The notes beneath the pieces were generated by a model, which was given only the letters and a program-made list of their open reading frames with translations, searched no databases and was not told where the DNA came from. This document shows, piece by piece, positions 17,174-24,771 of a stretch of 40,968 nt of DNA. How positions within the stretch are numbered: the stretch's first letter is position 1; each line of letters opens with the position of its first letter. The position numbers and the translations under genes were made by a program. The stretch comes from a virus, in IMG/VR virus record IMGVR_UViG_3300042884_000597, positions 1-40,968 of that record. One strand, 5' to 3'.

Positions 17174-17897
17174 ATGTAAATTCTTTATGTTGTTTATTTG
17201 TTTTAAGTTCGTTTGTTAATGTACCATGTAAATATCCTGAAGGTATTTTACACGGACTATATAAATTCCAATTATAAGTTTGAGTATAAAAATTATTGTA
17301 TTGTCCTTGAGATACATCAGACCAACTACTCATTTGAGGGGCAACTGGTAATATTGGACAATAACTTTGTCTGATTGGTAAAACAAATTGATAAATGTAA
17401 TCATCTATTGCATAATAACCTAAGTTTTCTTTTTTTTCCATTTCCAAAACTTTATCATAAATTGAACTATGATAAATTATCATGTTAGTTGCAAATATAC
17501 CTCTTTCATGTTCTTTCTTTGGCGGTAAATTTGTAATATCTAAAAATAAAGGTTGTTCTTCACTACGGTTGACTACTCGGTTTAAGGTTGGTGCAAGATT
17601 AATAATTCCAAATTCAAACTCATCAGATTCGGTTTCAATTTTATTTATCAAATCCTTCGAATACGGTAAAAAAGTACAATCATCTTCAATCACCATAACC
17701 GAGTCATATCCTCGTTCTTTGGCAAGTTTAATGATTTGTGTGTGTGATAAAGTACAACCACCATGATTATTTAAATCAACGGCTTTGAATAACTCGTATT
17801 CCCAACCCATATAATCCATTTCTTTTTGGATATGTTCTAATCGGTCAGGTCGTCTTTCTAAATTAACGACAAACTTAGGGATATTAGTAATATTCAT
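17163..17897 (-). CDS. GT25-family glycosyltransferase
   Basis: A 244-residue protein with three GT25 (LPS glycosyltransferase / procollagen galactosyltransferase) signatures: VNLERRPDR (11-19), GCTLSH (47-52) and VIEDDCTF (69-76, the EDD metal motif). GT25 enzymes transfer galactose or glucose to LPS cores or, in other lineages, to protein hydroxyl groups. It lies third in a four-gene glycosyltransferase run on the minus strand and overlaps the next gene by 11 bases. No signal peptide or membrane segment, so it should act in the cytoplasm. Confidence 0.9.
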   Translation of the reverse strand: MNITNIPKFVVNLERRPDRLEHIQKEMDYMGWEYELFKAVDLNNHGGCTLSHTQIIKLAKERGYDSVMVIEDDCTFLPYSKDLINKIETESDEFEFGIINLAPTLNRVVNRSEEQPLFLDITNLPPKKEHERGIFATNMIIYHSSIYDKVLEMEKKENLGYYAIDDYIYQFVLPIRQSYCPILPVAPQMSSWSDVSQGQYNNFYTQTYNWNLYSPCKIPSGYLHGTLTNELKTNKQHKEFTYVS

Positions 17898-17912
17898 TAA
17901 CTAATTTTATTA

Positions 17913-19160
17913 TTACAGGTTCCCCGTAATCCTTTCACACCAGTCTTTTGATACTGAGTGGGGCCAAACAACCCAATACTTTGGTTTATGTTCTGTTTGG
18001 AACTCTCTCCATACTTTACAATATCCATCAGGGTCATTTAACATTCTATTAATCTCATTGATGTCGGCATCTTTTCTATGAAGTGTTTCATCATTTTCTC
18101 CATGGAAAGCAACCACCCAAAAATCATAATCTTTTTCAGGTACTTGAGAGAATCCAATATCAATACAATGTTTGAATACTTGAGCAAAGTTTTTCTTCCA
18201 CTCTTCTTCAGATTCAAAATTATATGGGTTTGGTGGATAGTTCTTATCCAAAGTATATTGTTGTACCGCACGTTTTTCAAATAACAAACCTGAGTACTTT
18301 TCGTAATCTCTTAATGTTCTAACGGGTCCAAAACCATAAGGACCATCGTGTCCTTCTTGTTGTTCACCGTCCATACCAAACAACTTTCTGTTTGTGAAAT
18401 GTGAATGTTTGTTTTTCTCACCCCAAGATTTATCGTCATCCCATTGTTTTGTTCTACCTTTACGAGTATATTCGTGCCAAATCAAAACTTTATGTGGGTG
18501 GAACAAATCATAACCCCAAGTATAAGCACGAGCGGCAATTGATATTTCTTCACCGTGAAAATAGTATTCAGGGTTGTGTTGTACTTCTTTTGAGAATTGA
18601 CCCAAAGTAAAACAGTAGTGAGCTGAATAAAAACGAGATGTAACAGGTTCTGTTAAGTTCTGCCAACCTGGTATTGTTTCAGGTAAGAAGAATACCGCAC
18701 CTTCGGGAATAAATCTATCAAACGCCATTCTCCATGGCTCTTGCATTCTCCCTTGAGGGTCATTGTCGGGGTCAAATGACGAAACATAACCAGTAAGTAA
18801 TGGTTTTTCATGACCTTTCTTTTGGAGTTGTTTAATCATCTTAATCATCTCATCATCCCAATTTGGAGCAAACCTCATGTGAGAATCAATTTGAAGTGTA
18901 TATTCTTCATTATCATAAAGTTGTTGTGTTAGGTTTCTTGCCCAACAAACACCTTTTGATTCTTCGTATGGAATGTTAATGATTTTGAATCTTTTATCTT
19001 TGTCGTACTCTGACAAGTCATCAAATTTATCATTGGGATGAAATTGTCTTGCAATACCAAATCGTAAGTTTTTTGGTTTCTTTGCATTTTCAATCATGTT
19101 TTTGATTGTGTGGACCAACTGTGGGTCACGATAAGAAGCAATTTGAACAAATATTTTCAT
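17913..19160 (-). CDS. GlcNAc-transferase-like glycosyltransferase (PF11397 type)
   Basis: A 415-residue protein similar to the family that includes the cytoplasmic Skp1 hydroxyproline GlcNAc-transferase. It starts IFVQIASYRDPQL and carries CWARNLTQQLY (72-82), QIDSHMRF (90-97, the DxH motif) and FHGEEISIAARAYTWGYDLF (201-220). In known members the acceptor is a protein side chain, notable because a Thr/Pro-rich tail protein is encoded just upstream. The C-terminal 170 residues are less conserved and may form an acceptor-binding module. It is the first gene of the minus-strand glycosyltransferase run and is preceded by the element at 19169-19180. Confidence 0.85.
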   Translation of the reverse strand: MKIFVQIASYRDPQLVHTIKNMIENAKKPKNLRFGIARQFHPNDKFDDLSEYDKDKRFKIINIPYEESKGVCWARNLTQQLYDNEEYTLQIDSHMRFAPNWDDEMIKMIKQLQKKGHEKPLLTGYVSSFDPDNDPQGRMQEPWRMAFDRFIPEGAVFFLPETIPGWQNLTEPVTSRFYSAHYCFTLGQFSKEVQHNPEYYFHGEEISIAARAYTWGYDLFHPHKVLIWHEYTRKGRTKQWDDDKSWGEKNKHSHFTNRKLFGMDGEQQEGHDGPYGFGPVRTLRDYEKYSGLLFEKRAVQQYTLDKNYPPNPYNFESEEEWKKNFAQVFKHCIDIGFSQVPEKDYDFWVVAFHGENDETLHRKDADINEINRMLNDPDGYCKVWREFQTEHKPKYWVVWPHSVSKDWCERITGNL

Positions 19161-19166
19161 TAAAAT

Positions 19167-19182
19167 AGTTTTTCATAAAACT
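19167..19182 (-). promoter_or_regulatory. Leader hairpin and 12-base element before the minus-strand glycosyltransferase run
   Basis: The minus strand contains TTTTATGAAAAA (19169-19180) exactly 8 bases before the start codon at 19160. AGTTTT and AAAACT form a 6-base-pair stem around it. The same 12-mer lies exactly 8 bases before the first glycosyltransferase of the plus-strand run at 24772. The rest of the gap to 19267 is AT-rich with no clear terminator. Confidence 0.45.
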
Positions 19183-19267
19183 AATTAAAGAAATAGAAAA
19201 GTTAATAGGAAAATTAATTGTTAAAAACCTTTTTTTATAATACTTGTGATGAGGTAAAGGATAAATT

Positions 19268-22096
19268 TTAAATTACAGTATCACCTTTAAAATATACGGT
19301 ATTAAAGTTGTTATTTATATAGAATGACAAGTCAGCAAATGTTGTGTAAACTCTATAAGTACCAACAGGAATTGTAGTACCTGTATAAGTAAACGTACTA
19401 GAATAAATTGAGCTGTCCATAATTGATGTTGTCAATGCGTTTGGATTACCATTTACACTATAAGCAATTTTTTGTTGTATTCCATCATTTATCGCATCAT
19501 TTGGGATAATCCACGTATACCAAGAGTTACCACTAACTGTATTAATTGGTACTTCGTGTGTTGTGAAATTATATGCTGATATTGAATTACCAAATGAATC
19601 AACTCCACCCGAAGACTGTGGAACTGTTTGAGTTCTCACTGAAGGGAATGAACCATTACTCCATCCTGAAAAAGACACGTAATTATTCATGTCATCATTG
19701 AATAAGTCAGGATTTGTGTTGTCATTGTCTGGCGCTGAGTTATTTGTAAATCCATAGAATGTTGAACCCAAATTGTACATGTATTCACCAATAAGAGTTG
19801 AACCTGATTGAGGTTCTATAAATAGATATGCAAAATAAGGTGATGGTGTACTTGTCGGTGTTGGGGTTGGTGTTGGTGAAATACCTGGTGTTACCGATGG
19901 CGTTGGTGTTGGAGTTGGAGTAACTGAGGTTGGTGTTGGTGTTACAGTTGTTGTTGGTGTTGGTGTTGGTGTTACATTTGCACCACAATCTAAACAATAT
20001 GGATTTAAAAAATTATAAATTGGTCTTAAAATTCTTGCATTGTGTTGAATTTCAGGAACCGATAATGGTTTTGCATACATATTAAACTTTGATATCGCAC
20101 CATCAAAAGTTCCGGCAAAATTTTGTTCAATTAATATATTAGTTGTGAGTCCACTTAATGTTGTACCACTTAAAATGTTTGGTGGAAACAATTCAGGGTC
20201 TTGAGTATAGTAATTTATATCATTGGTTGGTACCGCACTAAAAATTAAATTTTCGTGTAGTCCTTGTGTACCACCACCCCAAGATATATTGAATGGTACT
20301 CCGACTTGATTTTCTTTATGACCAAATAAACCACGTGGTATAATTTCTTCAACATCTTCAAATACATCAAATATTCTACCGTTGATATAAACCTTTATTC
20401 TACCTCTACGATATATTTTTTCTAATATCCAAAGATTATTTAATTCAACAAGTTCCTCGATTGTTGGGATTAATTCGTAATGTGTGATTGGTGGCGATAT
20501 TAATGAAACCGAATTATTGGCCGTACTTGCGGTATATGGAAATGTTGTAATTGTTCCAAGACCTCCACGATAATATAAATCGCACGTATCTAACCATGTG
20601 TATCGTTCAAAGACGACATCAACCAAAACCCAGTGTTCTTGGTCATCGTATGTAGTTCCACTACAATTATCGTAAATTCCTCTTTCTGAACAGTAATTGT
20701 TAATTGAATATCCAGTAACAGAATCAGGACCTAATGTTTCACAAGAACCTGAAAAAATACAATCACCTGTTATTGTTAAAGTTCTTACACAAATTTTTGG
20801 ATTATGTGGGTCACCACTGAATTTAATCGCAATTGCGTTTGACATTGAATCATATTCAGGATTATGTTCTGGAATTGGAACTGGTGGTTCAGGACAACAA
20901 CAAGGGTCTACTTGAGTATGTGAATCTGTTGTTCCTGTTGGTGGATATACTAACACACAATTAGAATCGTTATATTCTAAATAACCCGGATTAGTTACAA
21001 TTGAAAAATATATAGTTCCTAAACCAACTCGTTTTGTTGTTACAAATTGAAAATTCCCTGTTTCAGATGTGTAACCAACAACAGTACCAATAAGATATTG
21101 TGCATCATCGTGATATATTAATGCGGTATCACCTGAAACCCATGATAAATCTGAAGATACTGTTAATGTTTCACCGCTTGTTGTTAAATCAAATACCGTA
21201 GTTGACGATGTTGTATAATTAGGATATAAATCAACACAAAAACAACTTGTTAAACCTGTTAGTGGTGTTGTGATTCTATAGTATGATGGGTCGCCTGAAT
21301 TTGTTCCTGCTGCGTGGTGCCAATATTTATTTTCAGCCCTTGTACCCATATAAAAGAAAATACCAGCATTATTTGGGTAATATTGATTTAATGTTGTTTG
21401 TCCTGAACTTGGAGTATAAGCATTGGACAATCTCGGCTTTAAAGTCATTTCTACCGTCCACCCTTTTGGATATCTTTCAGGTAAAATTTTATAATCGTAA
21501 CCAAATAACTCATAAAACCCTTGATAAAAACCACCATACAATTCTTGGTAATTTCCAACAGTTTGAGCACTGTAAGATACCACATCATAAACTGTTCCTG
21601 CCGTTACACCTGAAAATCTTGTGTTTGGAGTCCACGTGTAACCAGTAACTTGGTGTAATTTTAATCTCCTATCAAATTTATATCTATCAAATTTTTCATT
21701 TGTTGGTAACAAACCATTTGTATAAGTTATTGATTGACCTGTCATTCCAGTAACCAATCCGTTATCAGTACCTGTTAATCCAATATCACAAATTGTTTTT
21801 GAAGAATAACAATCTATTAAAACATCAGTTGGGTTGTAGTAATTTTCGGATACTAAAATGTTATCAAAATCATAATTTCCGTATGTTAATGAAAAATTTT
21901 GATTACTTCCTGTAAAATTTATATCAAATTTAACTGGCAATACATCACCATCATATGCTCCAATAATATATGGCGAAAAAATAACTTCTTCGTTATAATC
22001 TCGTTCATCTGAAGCCAAAGAAAGGTCCGTAACTTCTAAAAATGGTGATAAATACCATTTTTTATAGACATATTGGTTAATGTTCTGATAAGCCAT
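19268..22096 (-). CDS. Large tail protein with LamG-like domain and Thr-Pro linker
   Basis: A 942-residue probable tail fibre or tail-surface protein. The N-terminal 400 residues are beta-rich with many Tyr, Thr and Gly. Around residues 580-690 is a concanavalin/LamG-like module with GRIKVYINGRIFDVFEDVEE, then VGVPFNISWGGGTQGL and a closing DGAISKFNMYAKPLSVPEI. Residues 707-750 are a near-perfect (Thr-Pro)n linker. The last 190 residues are a separate domain starting YLFIEPQSGS and containing SWYTWIIP. LamG modules usually bind glycans, so host-surface recognition is likely. Two CCC/CDC-type cysteine clusters occur. It lies upstream of four glycosyltransferases on the same strand. Confidence 0.8.
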   Translation of the reverse strand: MAYQNINQYVYKKWYLSPFLEVTDLSLASDERDYNEEVIFSPYIIGAYDGDVLPVKFDINFTGSNQNFSLTYGNYDFDNILVSENYYNPTDVLIDCYSSKTICDIGLTGTDNGLVTGMTGQSITYTNGLLPTNEKFDRYKFDRRLKLHQVTGYTWTPNTRFSGVTAGTVYDVVSYSAQTVGNYQELYGGFYQGFYELFGYDYKILPERYPKGWTVEMTLKPRLSNAYTPSSGQTTLNQYYPNNAGIFFYMGTRAENKYWHHAAGTNSGDPSYYRITTPLTGLTSCFCVDLYPNYTTSSTTVFDLTTSGETLTVSSDLSWVSGDTALIYHDDAQYLIGTVVGYTSETGNFQFVTTKRVGLGTIYFSIVTNPGYLEYNDSNCVLVYPPTGTTDSHTQVDPCCCPEPPVPIPEHNPEYDSMSNAIAIKFSGDPHNPKICVRTLTITGDCIFSGSCETLGPDSVTGYSINNYCSERGIYDNCSGTTYDDQEHWVLVDVVFERYTWLDTCDLYYRGGLGTITTFPYTASTANNSVSLISPPITHYELIPTIEELVELNNLWILEKIYRRGRIKVYINGRIFDVFEDVEEIIPRGLFGHKENQVGVPFNISWGGGTQGLHENLIFSAVPTNDINYYTQDPELFPPNILSGTTLSGLTTNILIEQNFAGTFDGAISKFNMYAKPLSVPEIQHNARILRPIYNFLNPYCLDCGANVTPTPTPTTTVTPTPTSVTPTPTPTPSVTPGISPTPTPTPTSTPSPYFAYLFIEPQSGSTLIGEYMYNLGSTFYGFTNNSAPDNDNTNPDLFNDDMNNYVSFSGWSNGSFPSVRTQTVPQSSGGVDSFGNSISAYNFTTHEVPINTVSGNSWYTWIIPNDAINDGIQQKIAYSVNGNPNALTTSIMDSSIYSSTFTYTGTTIPVGTYRVYTTFADLSFYINNNFNTVYFKGDTVI
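19846..19976. repeat. GGTGTT-type tandem repeat encoding the Thr-Pro linker
   Basis: Short degenerate tandem repeats with a 6-base unit (GTTGGT on the plus strand) encode alternating Thr and Pro, with Val, Ser and Ile interruptions, in the tail protein. The shift-by-one frame gives an Asn-Thr-rich shadow reading frame that is not a gene. Such repeats change length easily by slippage. Confidence 0.85.
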
Positions 22097-22101
22097 ATGA
22101 C

Positions 22102-22109
22102 ATAAATAC
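22102..22109 (-). promoter_or_regulatory. TATTTAT element upstream of the large tail gene
   Basis: On the minus strand this reads GTATTTAT, 5 bases before the start codon at 22096. It shares a 47-base divergent intergenic region with a second, oppositely oriented element. Confidence 0.35.
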
Positions 22110-22120
22110 TTTTGTTGTAG

Positions 22121-22128
22121 TATTTATA
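22121..22128 (+). promoter_or_regulatory. TATTTATA element upstream of the 22144 operon
   Basis: Exact TATTTATA in sense orientation, 16 bases before the ATG at 22144. With the minus-strand copy 12 bases away it forms a back-to-back pair in the divergent region. Confidence 0.4.
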
Positions 22129-22143
22129 GTATAAAAAATCAAT

Positions 22144-22953
22144 ATGATTGAATTTGGTCGTGAATATTATAATAATGACATGTATTTTTTCTTAAAGAAA
22201 AGAAAAGATTCTATTGATGTCTACTATTCTGTTAGTGATACTATTACAGAAGCAAGAACAATGGATGAAATTGTTAATATACCTTTAATTAATGAAAATA
22301 AAATAAAATTAATTATTGAAAAATTAACAAAATCAAAGAAAAAATTTTCTAAGAAAGATATAAAAAAAATCATGGACAAAATCTCAACAGAAAAAGGTGA
22401 GATTGAAGAACTTGTAGATTACGATGGTAGTTTCTCAAATTCAAAAGTTCCAATTCATGACCCTACATTATCACCAACAAAAACTATGGACCAAACTGTG
22501 TTTGCCGCTAGACAAGCAACAAATCCATTATTACGTGGATATAGAGTTTACTATGGTGAAAGTGTTGTTAGAGAAATTGATGCCCGTGGAGCTTTTGGTT
22601 TTGAAGAAACTGAATTAGAAGGAGAAGACGCAAAAGAAGCGATTGAAACATTTAAAGAATTAGGTGTTGAAGACCCAAAAGGTAGAGCAAGAGAAATGGG
22701 GTATGACCCAAAATTAGATAAGAAAAAATTACCTGGTTCTTTTACAAGAAAAAGATTGGAAGAAATTCAAAAAGAAAAAATGATAAAAGTTCTTGAGGAT
22801 ATGGTAACAAAAAAATCAAAAGATACCGATGTTCAAAATAAAGAAATAAATGCTTCAAAATTATTGATGAAAAATTTAAAAACCCTTAAAAAAATGGCCG
22901 ATAAAGAAGGGTTGAGTAATTCAGACATTTTAAAGTTATTAAAAAATGAATAA
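22144..22953 (+). CDS. Uncharacterised phage protein, probably virion-associated
   Basis: A 269-residue protein I do not recognise. Residues 1-30 are aromatic and beta-like (EYYNNDMYFFLKK). Residues 60-80 are a Lys-rich helix, and residues 90-150 hold IHDPTLSPTKTMDQTVFAAR and RGYRVYYGESVVREIDARGAFG. The C-terminal 120 residues are strongly charged helices. SDTITE/A at residues 31-37 fits a T4 prohead protease site, but such sites are common by chance. It heads a five-gene plus-strand operon, overlaps the next gene by 8 bases, and is driven by a TATTTATA element like the structural genes, which suggests a late virion role. Function unknown. Confidence 0.7.
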   Translation: MIEFGREYYNNDMYFFLKKRKDSIDVYYSVSDTITEARTMDEIVNIPLINENKIKLIIEKLTKSKKKFSKKDIKKIMDKISTEKGEIEELVDYDGSFSNSKVPIHDPTLSPTKTMDQTVFAARQATNPLLRGYRVYYGESVVREIDARGAFGFEETELEGEDAKEAIETFKELGVEDPKGRAREMGYDPKLDKKKLPGSFTRKRLEEIQKEKMIKVLEDMVTKKSKDTDVQNKEINASKLLMKNLKTLKKMADKEGLSNSDILKLLKNE

Positions 22954-23416
22954 AGAACTTTACGATAAAAGTTGGGATTTTCCAAAAGATTTACAGAATC
23001 ATATGAGAATATGTTTTGCTAAGGTTAAAAACGCCAATGCAAATACTGAAGGTTATAATCGTAATAGAAGATTACAGACTGCAACAACAATATCTTATCC
23101 TGAATTAAAAAGAATTAAAAATTTTTTTGATAATCACACGGGAACACCTCAAGACGCACCATTTATTTTAAACGGTGAAAGTAAAATGAGAGATTTTGTT
23201 AATTCATCATTATCTGGGTCAAGACAATCATTAGCAACTTCTAAAACTATTAGACAGGATACTGGTATGGAAAAAGAATTTGTTCAAACACCAAACGTAA
23301 ATGTAAATCTAAATTTGTCAAAAGACGATGCTAATAAAACAAGTATTGACAAATATGATTTACAAGTAACTGAAAGCCTAAAAAGGATAAATAATCTTAT
23401 GAAAAAATTATTATAA
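22946..23416 (+). CDS. Uncharacterised small phage protein
   Basis: A 156-residue hydrophilic protein without recognisable domain. The N-terminal part is helical (WDFPKDLQNHMRICFAKVKN), followed by ISYPELKRIKNFFDNHTG, an Asn/Ser-rich middle and a helical C-terminus. It overlaps the previous gene by 8 bases and is followed after 5 bases by the next one, so it belongs to the same operon of probable virion or head-interior proteins. Confidence 0.65.
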   Translation: MNKELYDKSWDFPKDLQNHMRICFAKVKNANANTEGYNRNRRLQTATTISYPELKRIKNFFDNHTGTPQDAPFILNGESKMRDFVNSSLSGSRQSLATSKTIRQDTGMEKEFVQTPNVNVNLNLSKDDANKTSIDKYDLQVTESLKRINNLMKKLL

Positions 23417-23421
23417 AAATT

Positions 23422-23718
23422 ATGGAACAATTACCATTAGATTTTTCACAACCAGCAAATAGGTTAACAGCTATTGCTGAAATAGAAAGAAAGAAAAACA
23501 TTGTAAAAAATGATTATGTACAACAAGGTAATGAATATTCATCAACTAATCCTGATGCCACAGGTGATGGTGATTCTATTGGGAGAGGAACAGGTGTTTA
23601 TTTAGACGTTTACAATCAAACGGCAGGAACATCTGTAGATGTTTTTGAAAGAAAAATGAATATTAAATTTAATGCTTATCAACCAAACAAACCTTACAAC
23701 ATAAGAGGGACAGAATAA
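23422..23718 (+). CDS. Uncharacterised small phage protein
   Basis: A 98-residue protein with a helical first third (AIAEIERKKNIVKNDY) and a Gly/Asp-rich turn (NPDATGDGDSIGRGTGVYLDVYNQTAG). It ends with DVFERKMNIKFNAYQPNKPY. No known function. The stop and the next start overlap as TAATG, implying translational coupling to the WYL-like gene. Confidence 0.65.
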   Translation: MEQLPLDFSQPANRLTAIAEIERKKNIVKNDYVQQGNEYSSTNPDATGDGDSIGRGTGVYLDVYNQTAGTSVDVFERKMNIKFNAYQPNKPYNIRGTE

Positions 23719-24113
23719 TGAAATTACTTGGTTCGTTAAAATCTTTAATAACTGAAGCGGCTTCAATTGATGATATTAAAAGAGCAATTGAACAAAAACA
23801 AGTGTGCTCAATTTATTATGAAGGTGATGAACCAGGTGGAAGAGGATTACGTGAAATTGAACCAGTTGCGTTAGGTCGTTCAAAGGCAGGTAATATGGTT
23901 CTTAGAGGTTGGGATAGAACAGGCGCTTCTCACACGGCTTATAAAGGTGAACAACCGTTACCTTCTTGGAGATTATTTCGTGTTGATAAAATAAGTATGT
24001 TAAAACCTACACGTGAAAACTTTACTCAGGCACAACCTGGCTATAACTTTAACGGAGATAAAAGTATGACCCAAGTTATCACAATCGCAAAGTTTGATAA
24101 CACAACAACATAA
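23718..24113 (+). CDS. Stand-alone WYL-like domain protein
   Basis: A 131-residue protein. Residues 20-95 look like a WYL fold (SH3-like beta barrel): QVCSIYYEGDE, REIEPVALGRSKAGNMVLRGW and LPSWRLFRVDKISML correspond to its strand pattern. WYL domains usually sense ligands or bind nucleic acid in regulators, but here there is no helix-turn-helix. The N-terminus MKLLGSLKSLITEAAS resembles T4 capsid-targeting sequences, which end at an I/L-x-E cleavage site, so it may be packaged in the head and processed after residue 13. The fold call is fairly firm; packaging is inferred. Confidence 0.7.
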   Translation: MKLLGSLKSLITEAASIDDIKRAIEQKQVCSIYYEGDEPGGRGLREIEPVALGRSKAGNMVLRGWDRTGASHTAYKGEQPLPSWRLFRVDKISMLKPTRENFTQAQPGYNFNGDKSMTQVITIAKFDNTTT

Positions 24114-24116
24114 TAT

Positions 24117-24722
24117 ATGAACTCAGAAAACGATTTAATGAAAAAATTAGTGGTGGCTAAAAAAATTATGGATGCTCATAATAAAACACCAAGAGCTGGA
24201 AATAATGGTGGAATTCCATCAACACCAATGTTAGAACAATTTAACGCACCTCCAGCAATGTATAATATTCCACAAGAATATATGGGAGAACAAAAACAAG
24301 TTCAATCACAACCACAATCTCAATTGCCAGTCAAAGATAGAATTTTAAATTCAAAATTACCTGACGAAATAAAAAAATTAATGATTGAACACCCAATTGA
24401 CCAACCAAATACAATGGCTGGGCCAACATTATCAAATGACTTAATTGAAGCCGCTTCAAGATTAATGAAATCTGATGCTAATGGAACAATACCGCAACCA
24501 CAACAACATACACAACAATCTCAATCACAACCTCAAATGTATAATAACTCAGGGATTGATTATGGTGTATTAAAATCAATTATTAAAGACACTATTACAG
24601 AAGTTTTAACTGAAAAAGGTTTGGTTGCTGAAAGTACATCAAAAGCTAAAGAACAAATATCTTTTAGAGTTGGTCAACATGTATTTGAAGGTGTTGTAAC
24701 AAAAATTAAAAAGATGAAATAA
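24117..24722 (+). CDS. Gln/Pro-rich conserved myophage protein
   Basis: A 201-residue protein. The middle is low-complexity, rich in Gln, Pro and Asn (residues 55-75 and 125-145). Short ordered segments flank it: LPDEIKKLMIEHPI, LSNDLIEAASRLM and a C-terminal FRVGQHVFEGVVTKIKKMK. The last segment looks like a small beta hairpin ending in a basic tail. I believe similar C-termini occur in other large myophages but know no function. It is last in the five-gene operon and is followed by the hairpin before the glycosyltransferase run. Confidence 0.65.
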   Translation: MNSENDLMKKLVVAKKIMDAHNKTPRAGNNGGIPSTPMLEQFNAPPAMYNIPQEYMGEQKQVQSQPQSQLPVKDRILNSKLPDEIKKLMIEHPIDQPNTMAGPTLSNDLIEAASRLMKSDANGTIPQPQQHTQQSQSQPQMYNNSGIDYGVLKSIIKDTITEVLTEKGLVAESTSKAKEQISFRVGQHVFEGVVTKIKKMK

Positions 24723-24736
24723 TACTTTGATTTTTC

Positions 24737-24771
24737 ATATAAACTTTCTATTTTTATGAAAAAGTTTATAT
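24737..24771 (+). promoter_or_regulatory. Perfect 11-base-pair hairpin abutting a start codon
   Basis: ATATAAACTTT (24737-24747) and AAAGTTTATAT (24761-24771) are exact inverted repeats with a 13-base loop. The right arm ends on the base before the ATG at 24772. The loop and right arm include TTTTATGAAAAA (24752-24763), shared with the leader at 19169-19180 at the same 8-base distance from the start codon. Confidence 0.5.

Noticed and set aside
19196-19267. Terminator after the large tail gene
   Set aside because: There are A and T runs but no stem with a following T tract in the minus-strand direction.
19846-19976. Possible CRISPR-like repeat array
   Set aside because: The repeats are contiguous 6-base coding units with no spacers.
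19785-19997. Asn-Thr-rich open frame on the minus strand
   Set aside because: It is the shifted reading of the Thr-Pro repeat in the tail gene.
21283-21648. 121-residue plus-strand open frame in the large tail gene
   Set aside because: Antisense to a continuous structural gene, with no leader and no domain.
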